This document shows positions 16,764 to 25,908 of a stretch of 64,000 bases of DNA, one piece after another; positions within the stretch are counted from its first letter, which is position 1, and the number at the start of each line of letters is the position of its first letter. Under the pieces are notes generated by a model. The model searched no databases. It saw only the letters and a program-made list of their open reading frames with translations, and had not been told where the DNA came from. The translations under genes and the position numbers were made by a program. This DNA is from Hyphomicrobiales bacterium (GTDB taxonomy: Bacteria; Pseudomonadota; Alphaproteobacteria; Rhizobiales; Rhizobiaceae), in the NCBI GenBank assembly GCA_900470155.1, contig UBZT01000015.1:1-64000 (forward strand). The letters are read 5' to 3'.

Positions 16764-18470
16764 ATGTTGATCCTTTTTCGACAATTCAAGCGGCTTATCG
16801 CCATCTGCGTTTCGGCACCCGGAGGACGGTTTAATCTCGTCCTCTATGGGCTTGCCGTCGCGCTCAATCTCGGCAGCGTTTATGCCGCTGTTCGTCTGGT
16901 CCAATGGACCGGCGAATTCTATTCCGCGATCGAGAAGGTCAACGGTCCGGAAGTCCTGCGGCAGATCGGCATCTTCGCAGTCATTATCGCCGCCAATTCG
17001 GCCCGCGGCCTCTCCTATGAATATCTGCGCAAGGTGCTGGAAATCCGTTTGCGCCGGGCGCTGACCGACCATGCACTGCTCCTCTGGACCCGCAACAAGG
17101 CCTTCTGGCACATGGCAGCCGATCCGGTCGACCGGATCGACAATCCCGATCAGCGCATCGCCGAGGATTGTCGCCTCTTCGCGCGCGGCCTGCTTGGAGA
17201 GACGCTCGACCTGATTGGCGAGATCGTTGGGCTGTTTTCCTATCTCACCGTACTCTGGGGTCTGTCGAACTTCGCCCTGTCGCTGGCACCGATCGGCATC
17301 GATCTGGAACTGCCGCGCTACATGGTCTGGGCCGCTTTCCTCTATGTCGCAATCAGCAGTCTCGTCACCCATCTGCTTGGCAGGCCCCTGAAGGGCGTTC
17401 TGGCAGAGCAGCAGCATCGGGAAGCCAGCTTCCGCTTCAGCATGGCTCGGTGGCGTACCGCGTTTGATGAGGTCGCCTTGTCCAACGGGGAAGAGGCGGA
17501 AAAGCGGCAGTTCCGCCAACGCTTCGATGATCTCGCAGAAAACTGGAAGAGGCTGATCCGTGCCGAACTCGTGCTCGGAAGCTTCACGTTCCCGTTCCGG
17601 CACTCCGTGTTGCGTATACCGCTGTTCGTCGCGCTGCCAGGCTATCTGGCCGGTCACGTCGCCTTCGGCGGCCTGATGCAGTTGAGCATGGCATTTTCGC
17701 AGGTCGTGACGACGCTGTCGTGGTTCATCTTTTCCTATCGAGATCTTGCGGAACTGGTTGCCACGGCATCGCGCCTAGATGGGTTCCTGCAGGCGGCAAA
17801 GCGACATGGTAGCCACAGACCCGTCGTTGCGCGCTCACTGCAGGAGACCGGTGTGTGCCTTCGCCACGTCGAAGTCATGGCGTCGGACGGCCGGACGCTG
17901 CTCCGGTTGCCGGACATCACGCTTGCGCCAGGCGACACCCTGTTGCTTAGAGGTCGGTCCGGGATCGGCAAGACGACGCTGGTCAAGGCACTGGCTGGTT
18001 TCTGGCCGCATGGTGGTGGTAAGCTGGCTATTCCAGACAGCGAGCCATTCTTCCTGCCGCAAAAAGCCTATTTTCCAATGGGATCGCTTGCTGCAGCTGC
18101 GGCCTATCCTGCACGGATCGAAGATTTCGACACGCATGCAGTCCAGAATGCTTTGACAGATGTCGGGCTCGCCCACCTGATGCACAAGCGCCAAGCCGCA
18201 TCAGATGGCGACCTGGCAAGGCTTTCCGGTGGTGAACTGCAAAGACTGGCTCTTGCGAGGCTTCTGCTGCACCGTCCCCGGTTTGCGGTTCTCGATGAAG
18301 CAACAAGTTCGCTCGACCATGCGGCCGAGACATTGCTGCTGCAGACGATCCGCAGCCGGCTGCCCGACACCATCCTCATACTGATCGCGCACCGACTGCC
18401 GCAGTCGCTGCAGAACTTGAAGATCCACGATCTCGACCTGCAGCCATCTCTTCTTTCCGCCTCCCGCTGA
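16764..18470 (+). CDS. SbmA/BacA-like ABC transporter, fused membrane and ATP-binding domains (ABCD type)
   Basis: 568 residues. The first 330 residues form the membrane domain with several helices and the EFYSAIEKVN and RRALTDHALLLW segments typical of the SbmA/BacA/YddA and peroxisomal ABCD group. The C-terminal ABC domain has Walker A GRSGIGKTT (397-405), a signature LSGGELQR and Walker B FAVLDEATSSLD. It sits between the haem receptor and two haem-handling genes, in the position where a HmuTUV importer would be expected. No binding protein or separate permease is present. Whether it moves haem inward or another compound is not known; the context argues for haem or tetrapyrrole traffic. 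Confidence 0.85.
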   Translation: MLILFRQFKRLIAICVSAPGGRFNLVLYGLAVALNLGSVYAAVRLVQWTGEFYSAIEKVNGPEVLRQIGIFAVIIAANSARGLSYEYLRKVLEIRLRRALTDHALLLWTRNKAFWHMAADPVDRIDNPDQRIAEDCRLFARGLLGETLDLIGEIVGLFSYLTVLWGLSNFALSLAPIGIDLELPRYMVWAAFLYVAISSLVTHLLGRPLKGVLAEQQHREASFRFSMARWRTAFDEVALSNGEEAEKRQFRQRFDDLAENWKRLIRAELVLGSFTFPFRHSVLRIPLFVALPGYLAGHVAFGGLMQLSMAFSQVVTTLSWFIFSYRDLAELVATASRLDGFLQAAKRHGSHRPVVARSLQETGVCLRHVEVMASDGRTLLRLPDITLAPGDTLLLRGRSGIGKTTLVKALAGFWPHGGGKLAIPDSEPFFLPQKAYFPMGSLAAAAAYPARIEDFDTHAVQNALTDVGLAHLMHKRQAASDGDLARLSGGELQRLALARLLLHRPRFAVLDEATSSLDHAAETLLLQTIRSRLPDTILILIAHRLPQSLQNLKIHDLDLQPSLLSASR

Positions 18471-18511
18471 GAGAGGCCAATTTCAATCATGTTTCGACAA
18501 ATGGAAAACCA

Positions 18512-19258
18512 ATGACTGACATCGAACCACAAACCCGTCACCGCCTCGAAGCACGCGCTTCCGATATCATCCAGCGACTGCCAGCCATGGGCAAGCTGAT
18601 GATCATCGGCAAAGGCAAAGGCGCGACCCATGAACGGATCGGCAAGGTCGAAACCGTGACGGAGATCAGCGGCAGGCTCGTCTGTGGTGGAATACATCAC
18701 AAGTCCAGCATAGATCCGAACCTCATCGCCGACGTCATTTTCGACACGTCCAGCATCATGCAAAACCAAGTTTATCCGCGGCTCGATTTCCGCAAGGCCG
18801 ATGGCGCGACCCTGTTTGCAGCGGTCGGCTTCGAGGGGCTGGAAAAGTTTGAGACGGCCCTGGCGGATATCGGCCGCAGCACAGATCCTTCGACCCGCGA
18901 TATGAGCAGGCCGCAGCGCCCGGAACTCGACCCTGCCGATCCAGGCGTCGCTCCCCTTAATCAGGCTCTGGAGGCCGCCAATCCGGTCACGTTGCGTTAC
19001 GACGAACCGGGCTTCAGCCAGAGCTGGACCGGGATCGTCTCGAAAGTGAGCCCGGGCATGGGCTTCATCAATGTGATGACCGAAGACTTCCACCTGCATC
19101 TTCTCGGCGGCACGGTGGCGCAGTGGACAAAGGAGGAGACGCCGGATTCCGGGCAACGTCTCTCCGCCGTCAATTCAGAAGGTGAACCGATCGGGTTGAC
19201 CCTCATCCTGTCCGACGCACCATCAAACGCCCAGGGAAACGGAAAGCATGAAGATTGA
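18512..19258 (+). CDS. HemS/HutX-like haem-trafficking protein
   Basis: 248 residues, without signal peptide or membrane segments, so cytoplasmic. Two similar halves can be seen. The first (about 25-125) has LMIIGKGKGATHE and YPRLDFRKADGATLFAAVG, like HutX/ChuX and the N-terminal half of HemS/HmuS. The second (about 165-235) has VSPGMGFINVMTEDFHLHLL and LSAVNSEGEPI, like the second half. These proteins carry or degrade haem after import. At 248 residues it is shorter than the usual HmuS of about 350. It ends 11 bases inside the next gene. Family assignment by eye, moderate certainty. Confidence 0.72.
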   Translation: MTDIEPQTRHRLEARASDIIQRLPAMGKLMIIGKGKGATHERIGKVETVTEISGRLVCGGIHHKSSIDPNLIADVIFDTSSIMQNQVYPRLDFRKADGATLFAAVGFEGLEKFETALADIGRSTDPSTRDMSRPQRPELDPADPGVAPLNQALEAANPVTLRYDEPGFSQSWTGIVSKVSPGMGFINVMTEDFHLHLLGGTVAQWTKEETPDSGQRLSAVNSEGEPIGLTLILSDAPSNAQGNGKHED

Positions 19259-20078
19259 GCACCGACCCGGCACTTGGCTCGACGGCGTCACCGGATCAAC
19301 CGTCAGCCATCAGGCTCTGATGGCGCAGATGGCTCGCAAACGCGTCGTGCTGCTCGGCGAGACACATGACAGGTATGATATTCACCGCTGGCAACTGCAT
19401 GTGATTGCGGCTCTGCATGCGCTGCGTGAAAAGGTCGTTGTGGGCTTTGAAATGTTCCCAAGACGTGTCCAATCCGCCCTGGATCGATGGGCAGAGGGGA
19501 GTTTGGACACAGAGGACTTTCTCTCTCAGTCCGAGTGGAAAACAGTCTGGGGCTTTCCAGCCGAACTTTACCTGCCCATCTTCCACTATTGCAGGCAATT
19601 CAGAGCGCCGATGAAGGCGCTCAATTGCCGCCGAGCCCTGGTAACGGAGGTTGGAAAATTGGGATGGGACGCCGTTCCGGTCAGCGATCGGGACGGATTG
19701 ACCCCAGCTCTGACGGCATCCGCGGCCTACCGGCAGTATCTGTTCGACATCACCGGCGGCGTCAGGTCTGATCGAACTGCAAAGGAAGCGCAGGATCCGG
19801 AATTCGATCGTTTCGTGCGTGCCCAGCAAACGTGGGACCGGGCGTTTGCCTGCAACATCGCGCATGCCCTGGACGAGACGCCCGACGCCCTTGTCGTCGG
19901 CGTGATCGGCAGGGGGCATCTCGAATACGGTCACGGCACGCCATGGCAGCTTGGCGATCTCTACGTTGAGGATGTCGCCGTTCTATTGCCGGAAGATGAG
20001 CCTTCATTCGACCTCGGCCATCGCCGTGGTGTCGCCAACGCCGTGTTTCGCCTGGATACGAAGACCAGTTCGACCTGA
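19248..20078 (+). CDS. ChaN-like haem-binding protein
   Basis: 276 residues. Motifs of the ChaN/EreA-like fold are present: VVLLGETHDRYDIH near residue 33, a GFEMFPRRVQ segment, and GVIGRGHLEYGHGTP near residue 224. Known ChaN proteins are lipoproteins that bind two haems in the periplasm. Here the N-terminus (MKIEHRPGTW) shows neither a signal peptide nor a lipobox, so this version seems cytoplasmic. It overlaps the end of the HemS-like gene by 11 bases, the last gene of the haem cluster. Confidence 0.8.
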   Translation: MKIEHRPGTWLDGVTGSTVSHQALMAQMARKRVVLLGETHDRYDIHRWQLHVIAALHALREKVVVGFEMFPRRVQSALDRWAEGSLDTEDFLSQSEWKTVWGFPAELYLPIFHYCRQFRAPMKALNCRRALVTEVGKLGWDAVPVSDRDGLTPALTASAAYRQYLFDITGGVRSDRTAKEAQDPEFDRFVRAQQTWDRAFACNIAHALDETPDALVVGVIGRGHLEYGHGTPWQLGDLYVEDVAVLLPEDEPSFDLGHRRGVANAVFRLDTKTSST

Positions 20079-20307
20079 GACGTCGTGTGAACTGCCTGAA
20101 GGTCGCTACTGTGCCATCAGCAGCTCAGGCCGTGCGCCTGGAAATTTCCGCGTGGCTCCGCATCTGTCCGGGTCTTGTGACCATACTCTGCAGTATGCGG
20201 CAGGGCTTGCCATTGCAGATGGCCTCAGCCGGTCGGTGCATTGTCCTGCCCGTGTCAAAGGAAAGCGCAGCTACTCGCAAAATCTCTTCGAGGTTTTTGC
20301 AGATCCA

Positions 20308-20353
20308 GCATCAATCCGGCGCATCAATCCGGAGCATCAATCCGGAGCATCAA
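20308..20353. repeat. 13-base tandem repeat, 3.5 copies
   Basis: The unit GCATCAATCCGG(C/A) is repeated at 20308-20320, 20321-20333 and 20334-20346, with a partial copy to 20353. The stop codon of the phosphatase gene (20337-20339, minus strand) lies inside the third unit, so copy number changes alter the 3' flank rather than the protein. Confidence 0.85.
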
Positions 20354-20936
20354 GAATTGGGGCAAAGGTTGTGGCATTGAAAACCTCCAATCTTGCCTCG
20401 TCCTTTGGAAAAGCCAGGATCGTTAGGCTCGCTGGCCCGACGGGAATGATGCGGGCCGGTGCCAGGCCGAGTGCGCCATCAAGTGCTGCGCGAATGACCC
20501 CGCCATGGCATACCATCAGCACGGTATCTGCTGGAGCTGCTCTCGCTTTGGCAATCGCCAGTCCGACACGCTCGCGGAAATCGGCCCAGATTTCGCCGTT
20601 TTCCGGGGCAAACGTGCCGGCCCTCCAGCCCGAATAGGCTGCCGGAGCATCCCTGATCAGTTGTTCGATCTCTACACCTGTCCATGTGCCGACATTCTGC
20701 TCCCGCAAAAGGGGCTCGCGCACGGCCTCCGGATAACCGAGAAGATGGGCCGTGTTTGCCGCCCGCTTCAAGTCCGATGTGAGCACCAGAGCCGGGTTGA
20801 ATCTCGCCACCATGGGCGCGAGGGCAAGAGCCTGTTGCTCGCCGCGCTCGGACAGTCCGATATCTGCCTGCCCTTGAAGACGGCGGATCGCGTTCCACTC
20901 GCTCTCGCCGTGGCGCACCAAAAGTATGCGTTTCAT
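20337..20936 (-). CDS. Histidine phosphatase family protein
   Basis: 199 residues from the ATG at 20936; its start overlaps the stop of the ABC ATPase by 4 bases. The catalytic LVRHGESEWN (about 5-14) and the second active-site VCHGGVIRAAL (about 151-161) are intact, with the expected Arg/Glu residues between. The family removes phosphate from sugar phosphates, phosphoglycerate or similar compounds through a phosphohistidine. As the last gene of an RpiR-ABC operon it may dephosphorylate the imported substrate. Confidence 0.9.
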   Translation of the reverse strand: MKRILLVRHGESEWNAIRRLQGQADIGLSERGEQQALALAPMVARFNPALVLTSDLKRAANTAHLLGYPEAVREPLLREQNVGTWTGVEIEQLIRDAPAAYSGWRAGTFAPENGEIWADFRERVGLAIAKARAAPADTVLMVCHGGVIRAALDGALGLAPARIIPVGPASLTILAFPKDEARLEVFNATTFAPILDAPD

Positions 20937-21973
20937 AGAATGCGCTTTCCTTCGTTGTCGAAAATGGCGGATGGGGCGCCGGGGAGGCGGAAACACAGCT
21001 TGGCGGACCGGTTTACAGCATGGTTTGAAACCGCGGTGATCCGGTGGCCGTGAACCAGGCCCGTCACCAGGTAACGGCCGGCCATGGGCGCAACCTCGGC
21101 CAGGACGGCATCAAATGCGCGGACATCATCGTTGGATGTGATTTCGATCTGTTCGGCCCGGACCATGGCATGGCCGCTGTGGCCACGTAGAAGCGGGTCG
21201 GCCATGGTGCCGAACCATTTGCCCTCTTCTATCGGAATGAGATTGGCGGGGGGCGTGCCGACGAAACCGGCGACGAAAGCAGAAGACGGTTCGCTAAGCA
21301 GTCTGTCCGGCGCGTCGAATTGTTCAATACGCCCTTTGTTCATCACTGCCACATGCGTGGCCATCGTCATGGCTTCTACCTGGTCATGCGTAACGTAGAC
21401 GGCCGTGGCGCCGGTTGCGGCGTGCACCTTGAGCAATTCGAACCGCATTTCGACGCGTAGCGTCGCATCCAGGTTGGAAAGGGGTTCGTCGAACAGCATC
21501 ACTTTCGGACGGGGTGCGATCATCCGGGCAAGCGCCACGCGCTGCTGTTGGCCACCGGAAATTTCTCCTGGATAACGATTTGCCAGCATCTCGATGCCCA
21601 GCATCCGCATGGCATCCAGGACGCGATTTTTCCTTTCGGCAGCGCTGAGTTTTGCAACTTTCAGCGGCCATTCGATATTGCCGGCGACCGTCATGTGGGG
21701 CCAGAGCGCATACGATTGAAAAACGAGGCCGGTGCCTCGATTGGCCGGCGGTAGCGCAAGCCCTGCAGCGCCATCGGCCACAAGAGTGTCTCCAAAGTGC
21801 ATCGTCCCTGATGTCGGCTGATCAAGACCGGCCAGCATGCGCAACATTGTGCTCTTGCCGCAGCCGGACGGGCCGAGCAGCACGAGGAACGCACCCTCAG
21901 GAACAGAAAAGCTGACTTCGGAGACGGCATGGGCTGCCCCGAAGGTTTTGGTGATCTTGTCGAGGGAAATCAC
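20933..21973 (-). CDS. ABC transporter ATP-binding protein (Fe3+/AfuC/PotA type)
   Basis: 346 residues. Walker [10 protein letters not shown] at 34-42, Q-loop in VFQSYALWP, signature ISGGQQQR near 138-145, Walker [13 protein letters not shown] at 158-169 and the H-loop in YVTHDQVEA. The C-terminal 110 residues form a TOBE-like regulatory domain. Subtype matches the FbpC/AfuC/PotA branch. It drives the neighbouring fused permease, 9 bases upstream in the transcript. Confidence 0.93.
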   Translation of the reverse strand: MISLDKITKTFGAAHAVSEVSFSVPEGAFLVLLGPSGCGKSTMLRMLAGLDQPTSGTMHFGDTLVADGAAGLALPPANRGTGLVFQSYALWPHMTVAGNIEWPLKVAKLSAAERKNRVLDAMRMLGIEMLANRYPGEISGGQQQRVALARMIAPRPKVMLFDEPLSNLDATLRVEMRFELLKVHAATGATAVYVTHDQVEAMTMATHVAVMNKGRIEQFDAPDRLLSEPSSAFVAGFVGTPPANLIPIEEGKWFGTMADPLLRGHSGHAMVRAEQIEITSNDDVRAFDAVLAEVAPMAGRYLVTGLVHGHRITAVSNHAVNRSAKLCFRLPGAPSAIFDNEGKRIL

Positions 21974-21982
21974 GGTTTGGCC

Positions 21983-23710
21983 TCACACAAAGGATGGGCG
22001 ACGGGTGCCGCGCAGAAGCGTGGCGGCGCCGGTGGCCAGCATGGAGATAATCAGGATGATGAGCGTCACTGCGTTGGCAAATTGGTAGAAACCGTCGGAC
22101 GCATAGCTGTAGGACAAGACGGCGAGCAGCGGCGAGGTCGGTGTGTAGAGCAGGATTGTGATCGCCAGATCTCCGATGACATTCACGAAGGAAATCAACA
22201 GGCCGGCCACAAGCCCGCGTGCGGCCAACGGCAGCGTGATGGCGTATAGCCTTTGGAAGAAGCCGGCACCCGTCATCAAAGCCGCTTCATCGATATCGCC
22301 GGAGATTTGCGCCACGGTCGCTCGGCCCGTCTGCACGGCAAAGGGCAGCATCGCCGCAGTCAGCGCCAAACCAAGCAACAGCTTGGTGCCGTACAGGGCG
22401 GGAAAAGGCCCGATTGGCGCGCCGTACAGGGCAATATAGGCCGCGGCAAAGGCGATGCCCGGTAACAGCATCGGAAGGAAGGCGAGTTGTGAGACGATAC
22501 TGCTGACGAAAGGAACCTTCTGTCGGGTCAACGCCACGGCAATGAGGATGCCGATGATATTGGCGGCAAGCGCCACCGACACACCCAGTATCAGCGTGGT
22601 TGTCAAAGCGGACAGGAGCTGTGGGTTGTGGACTATACCGGGTTGGCCGCGAGCGAAGGCCGGATCGGAGTTTCCGATCCAGTAATGCAGGGTCCAGTCG
22701 GAGAAAGGCGAAAGCGACGAGGGTGCAAGACTTGCCGCGAGCATCAAAACAAGCGGCAGGATCGTCGTCAGGAAGCAGATGATCCACGCCGCTGCTGCCA
22801 GTGGCAGGCGTGCGCCTCCGAGAGAAAAGCGACGCGGACGTGCGCCTTTGCCGCTGATTGTTGCAAAGCTGCGGCGTCCGGAAAGCAAGCGGTTGCTGAG
22901 CCCGAGAATGACGGCCGATATGCCAATCAGCAGGATGGCGAGCACGTAGCCGCGTTCCGTCTGGCCGATCTCGATCATGCCGAACAAGCGGGTCGACAAC
23001 GTCTGCATCCTCACCGGCAGGCCGAGCAGGGCAGGGGCGGCGAAGTTGGAGACAGCTCCCGCAAAAGCCAGCGAGCCGCCAGCGATGATGGCGGGCGTGA
23101 CGATAGGCAGGACAATGCCGAACAGGATACGCTTACGCGAGGCGCCGGTCATCTGCGCGGCTTCGACGAGATCTGCATTCACCGTTGCAAGTGATGCCGC
23201 AATGACAGTGAATGCCAGCGCGTAATAGTGTGCGATCAGCACGATGATCGTCGGCGTCATGCCCCAGGACAGCCAATCGGGCACGGAGACACCGAGACCT
23301 TCCAGCAGGCCGCCACCGCCGCCGACGCGGCCGTTGCGAAAAACGGTGCCCCAGGCAAGTGCTGTTGCAAAACTTGGAATCATGAAAGGCAATGTTGCCA
23401 TGAAGGCGATTACCGGGCGTCCCGGAATGTCGGTCATCACGACAAGCCAGGCAAGAAAGCCGCCGAGCAGGACACAGCCGGCGGCGACGCCGATGCCGAT
23501 AATCATCGAGTTGATGGTTGGGCGCCAGAACAGGTTTTGCGACAATCGGCTTGCCAGCACGTCGAACCAGGCTTGCGCCGAAGGGAATAACGTCTGGATG
23601 AGGATGGTGGCAAGCGGCGCGGCCACCAGGACGACCAGTGCCAGCGCCATCGCGAACGTCAGGCCCTGTCTGCGAATTGCTGAGCCGATGCGGCCGAGCG
23701 AGAGTGTCAT
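21983..23710 (-). CDS. ABC transporter permease, two fused membrane domains (FbpB/AfuB-like)
   Basis: 575 residues from the ATG at 23710, with GGAG 7 bases upstream. Two homologous halves each carry about six helices and an EAA motif: VEAAQMTGASRKRI ... LPIVTPAI in the first half and DEAALMTGAGFFQRL ... LPLAARGL in the second. Duplicated permeases of this kind occur in Fe3+ (FbpB), hexose-phosphate (AfuB) and 2-aminoethylphosphonate importers. Confidence 0.92.
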   Translation of the reverse strand: MTLSLGRIGSAIRRQGLTFAMALALVVLVAAPLATILIQTLFPSAQAWFDVLASRLSQNLFWRPTINSMIIGIGVAAGCVLLGGFLAWLVVMTDIPGRPVIAFMATLPFMIPSFATALAWGTVFRNGRVGGGGGLLEGLGVSVPDWLSWGMTPTIIVLIAHYYALAFTVIAASLATVNADLVEAAQMTGASRKRILFGIVLPIVTPAIIAGGSLAFAGAVSNFAAPALLGLPVRMQTLSTRLFGMIEIGQTERGYVLAILLIGISAVILGLSNRLLSGRRSFATISGKGARPRRFSLGGARLPLAAAAWIICFLTTILPLVLMLAASLAPSSLSPFSDWTLHYWIGNSDPAFARGQPGIVHNPQLLSALTTTLILGVSVALAANIIGILIAVALTRQKVPFVSSIVSQLAFLPMLLPGIAFAAAYIALYGAPIGPFPALYGTKLLLGLALTAAMLPFAVQTGRATVAQISGDIDEAALMTGAGFFQRLYAITLPLAARGLVAGLLISFVNVIGDLAITILLYTPTSPLLAVLSYSYASDGFYQFANAVTLIILIISMLATGAATLLRGTRRPSFV

Positions 23711-23764
23711 AGGGAACTCCGGGATTGTCCGACTGGCGTCTGCGGCTGCCCATCTATCGCATGC

Positions 23765-23800
23765 CGGCACCTTCTTTCCGATCGCCAGGAGAAGGTGCCG
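23765..23800 (-). terminator. Intercistronic stem-loop between binding protein and permease genes
   Basis: Arms CGGCACCTTCT and AGAAGGTGCCG (11 bases, loop 14) lie in the 146-base gap after the binding-protein stop. No U tract follows on the minus strand, so it is more likely an mRNA-stabilising or partial read-through structure that sets a high binding-protein to permease ratio than a strong terminator. Confidence 0.6.
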
Positions 23801-23856
23801 AACACGGTGGGCGCCATAGCGGGCCTGCCTTCAAGCATATGCAGCCCGCTTAAAGC

Positions 23857-24969
23857 TCACTGCAGGGTGAGAATGAAATCTGCCACATCGGCGCGGATCT
23901 TCGCGGTTTCGGCCGGTGCCATCTGCCAGCCCTTGAAATCGGCAAGCTGAATTGCGTCGGGATGCGGCTTGATATCCGAGCGTGTGGCCCAGTCGCCGGC
24001 CACATAGAACGGCTTGAAGCCTTCGCCGCCGGTTTCGCTGTCGTCGCCCATCAGGAAATCGACGGCAAGGCGGGCAGCAGCTGGGTTGGGTTGTTTGGCA
24101 TTAAGCGCGATAAAGGCCGGGAAGACGATCCCGTTGGAGGGCTGGACATCGTTTGCAACCTGCAGCGCCCAGCCTTCGTCCTCATTGTCGCGACGGTCCG
24201 AATAGCTGCTGAAGCCGATCGGCGGGTTCTGCTGGCCCTTGGCGCCAATCGCCTTGTTGACGTCGTCTGTCGAACCGACCAGGACGAGATCGTTGGCAAA
24301 GAGATCGGAAATGAACTGTTGGCCGGCGTTCTCGTGGCCTTCGGTGAGTTCGATCGGCTTGCCAAAGGCGGTTGCATAGGCGGTTGCCATTTCGTCCGAT
24401 TTGAGGACTATCTCTGTCATCAGATCGAGATAGTCACCGCGCTGCAGCGGATCGACCATGATGACGCGACCCTTCCATTCCGGTTTGGTGAGATCCCAGA
24501 GGTTTGTAACTGGCGAACCGTTCGGATGGGCCTCCTCGTTATACATCAGCACCTTCGTCGAAAGGCGCTGGGCCAGAAGCGGGGCTTTGTACTGGTCGGC
24601 CAATTCGCCAGCAACGCGCGGCGGGACATAAGGTATGATGAGATTTTGGGTGAGCAGCTCTGTCAGCACGACAGGCGCATCGGAGATGTAGATCACGTCG
24701 GCACCCGGCAGACCGGCCTGCGCTTCGCTTTTGATCCGGGCGATCTGTTCGGTGGACGACATGTCAAAGGTCACCATGTCGATACCCGGATAGGCCGCCT
24801 CGAAGGCCTTCTCGACGCGGCCGATACGGCTGGTAAAGGCGTAGACGGTGACCTTGGCCTCCTGCTTGGCCTGGGCGACCAGGTCTGCTGCTGATTTGGT
24901 ATCCAGGTTTTGGGCATGGGCGGTCGTCGCTAGCGCCAGCGCGCAGAGCGGGGTCAGAATTTTGTACAT
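23857..24969 (-). CDS. ABC transporter substrate-binding protein (Fe3+/AfuA-like)
   Basis: 370 residues from the ATG at 24969 (GGAGACG upstream). A signal peptide (about 1-19, ending AHA) is followed by a class II periplasmic binding fold with KVTVYAFTSRIGRVEKAFEAAYPGI, GADVIYISD, and PEWKGRVIMVDP segments. The family covers Fe3+, thiamine, phosphonate and hexose-phosphate binders. The Tyr pair that binds Fe3+ in FbpA is not evident, which with the RpiR regulator and phosphatase points to a phosphorylated organic substrate. Inference only. Confidence 0.88.
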   Translation of the reverse strand: MYKILTPLCALALATTAHAQNLDTKSAADLVAQAKQEAKVTVYAFTSRIGRVEKAFEAAYPGIDMVTFDMSSTEQIARIKSEAQAGLPGADVIYISDAPVVLTELLTQNLIIPYVPPRVAGELADQYKAPLLAQRLSTKVLMYNEEAHPNGSPVTNLWDLTKPEWKGRVIMVDPLQRGDYLDLMTEIVLKSDEMATAYATAFGKPIELTEGHENAGQQFISDLFANDLVLVGSTDDVNKAIGAKGQQNPPIGFSSYSDRRDNEDEGWALQVANDVQPSNGIVFPAFIALNAKQPNPAAARLAVDFLMGDDSETGGEGFKPFYVAGDWATRSDIKPHPDAIQLADFKGWQMAPAETAKIRADVADFILTLQ

Positions 24970-25050
24970 GGGCGTCTCCTCTTGGATGGAACTATAGCCC
25001 ATGTAGAGTTTTCTTGCTACAGTTTTATGACGTGCAAGATAACTTGCATT

Positions 25051-25908
25051 TCAGCCCTCGAATTTTGCAATCATGTCCCGCAGGCGGTCGAGCGTCGCAA
25101 GGGCCTCATCGCCTCGGCGGTCGGCCAGCGCCAGAATGATGGCATTGCAGATTGCCATGGGAACGGTGAGCGTCTGGAAGCTGTCGGGCATCCCGGTGCG
25201 CGGTGCCGACAACAGCACGTCCGGTGCGGGTGTCAGCGACGGTCCGATCGTGCCTGATATGACCACCGTCTTCGAATTGACGTCTGCGGCGATCTGCATC
25301 AGGTGATCATAACCTGGCGGTTTCCGTCGGAAGGCGAACACGAGAAGCGCGTCATCGGCCGATAGCGTCAGCATCTGTTCAGCCAAATCGCGTGCACTCC
25401 CAGTCAAAGGGTGGCAATCGATACCGAGCCGCCTCAGCCGCCGTTCCATCAATACGGCCAAAACCTCGGCGTTTCCATGTGCGTGAATGAACACGCGTCG
25501 ACGATCCAGCGTTTCGGCAGCCTGGAGAATACGTTCATCGGTCACATGTTGGCTCATTGCCGAAAGCGCTGCGGTTTCGTTGGCAATCAGCAACGGCAGG
25601 AACCCCTGGGAACGGGCGTCGTTCAGTGTCGCGGAAATGCGCTCGGCCGGGTCTGCCACCTTGAGGAATTCGCGACGCAACGCGTCACGGAATTCGGCGT
25701 ATGAGGAAAAGCCAAGCTTTCGGGCCAGACGGGACGTTGTCGCCTCGTGCACGCCCAGACGGGCGGCGAATTCACTTGACGTGCCGATCGCCACTTCGCG
25801 TGGGGCCCGCATCAGTTCCGAGATCAGTTTCTGCTCGGTCGATGTCAGGCTGGCTGCCACACGCTGAACGCGCTCGACCAGTGCCTTTTGGGAATCAACC
25901 TTGGACAT
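25051..25908 (-). CDS. MurR/RpiR family transcriptional regulator
   Basis: 285 residues from the ATG at 25908. The N-terminal HTH_6 domain (about 1-77) has EFAARLGVHEATTSRLARKLGFSSYAEF, and the C-terminal SIS domain (about 115-265) binds phosphosugars in characterised members, with RRVFIHAHGNAEV at its start and VNSKTVVISG later. It is the first gene of the ABC operon on the same strand, about 80 bases before the binding-protein gene, and probably regulates it. Confidence 0.93.
   Translation of the reverse strand: MSKVDSQKALVERVQRVAASLTSTEQKLISELMRAPREVAIGTSSEFAARLGVHEATTSRLARKLGFSSYAEFRDALRREFLKVADPAERISATLNDARSQGFLPLLIANETAALSAMSQHVTDERILQAAETLDRRRVFIHAHGNAEVLAVLMERRLRRLGIDCHPLTGSARDLAEQMLTLSADDALLVFAFRRKPPGYDHLMQIAADVNSKTVVISGTIGPSLTPAPDVLLSAPRTGMPDSFQTLTVPMAICNAIILALADRRGDEALATLDRLRDMIAKFEG

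Noticed and set aside
16689-17657. Long open frame on the minus strand (322 codons) across the SbmA-like gene
   Set aside because: It runs antisense to a clear ABC transporter gene, lacks any domain, and results from codon bias of the real gene.
18104-19156. 350-codon minus-strand frame across the HemS-like gene
   Set aside because: Antisense to a well-supported gene; no motif or ribosome site.
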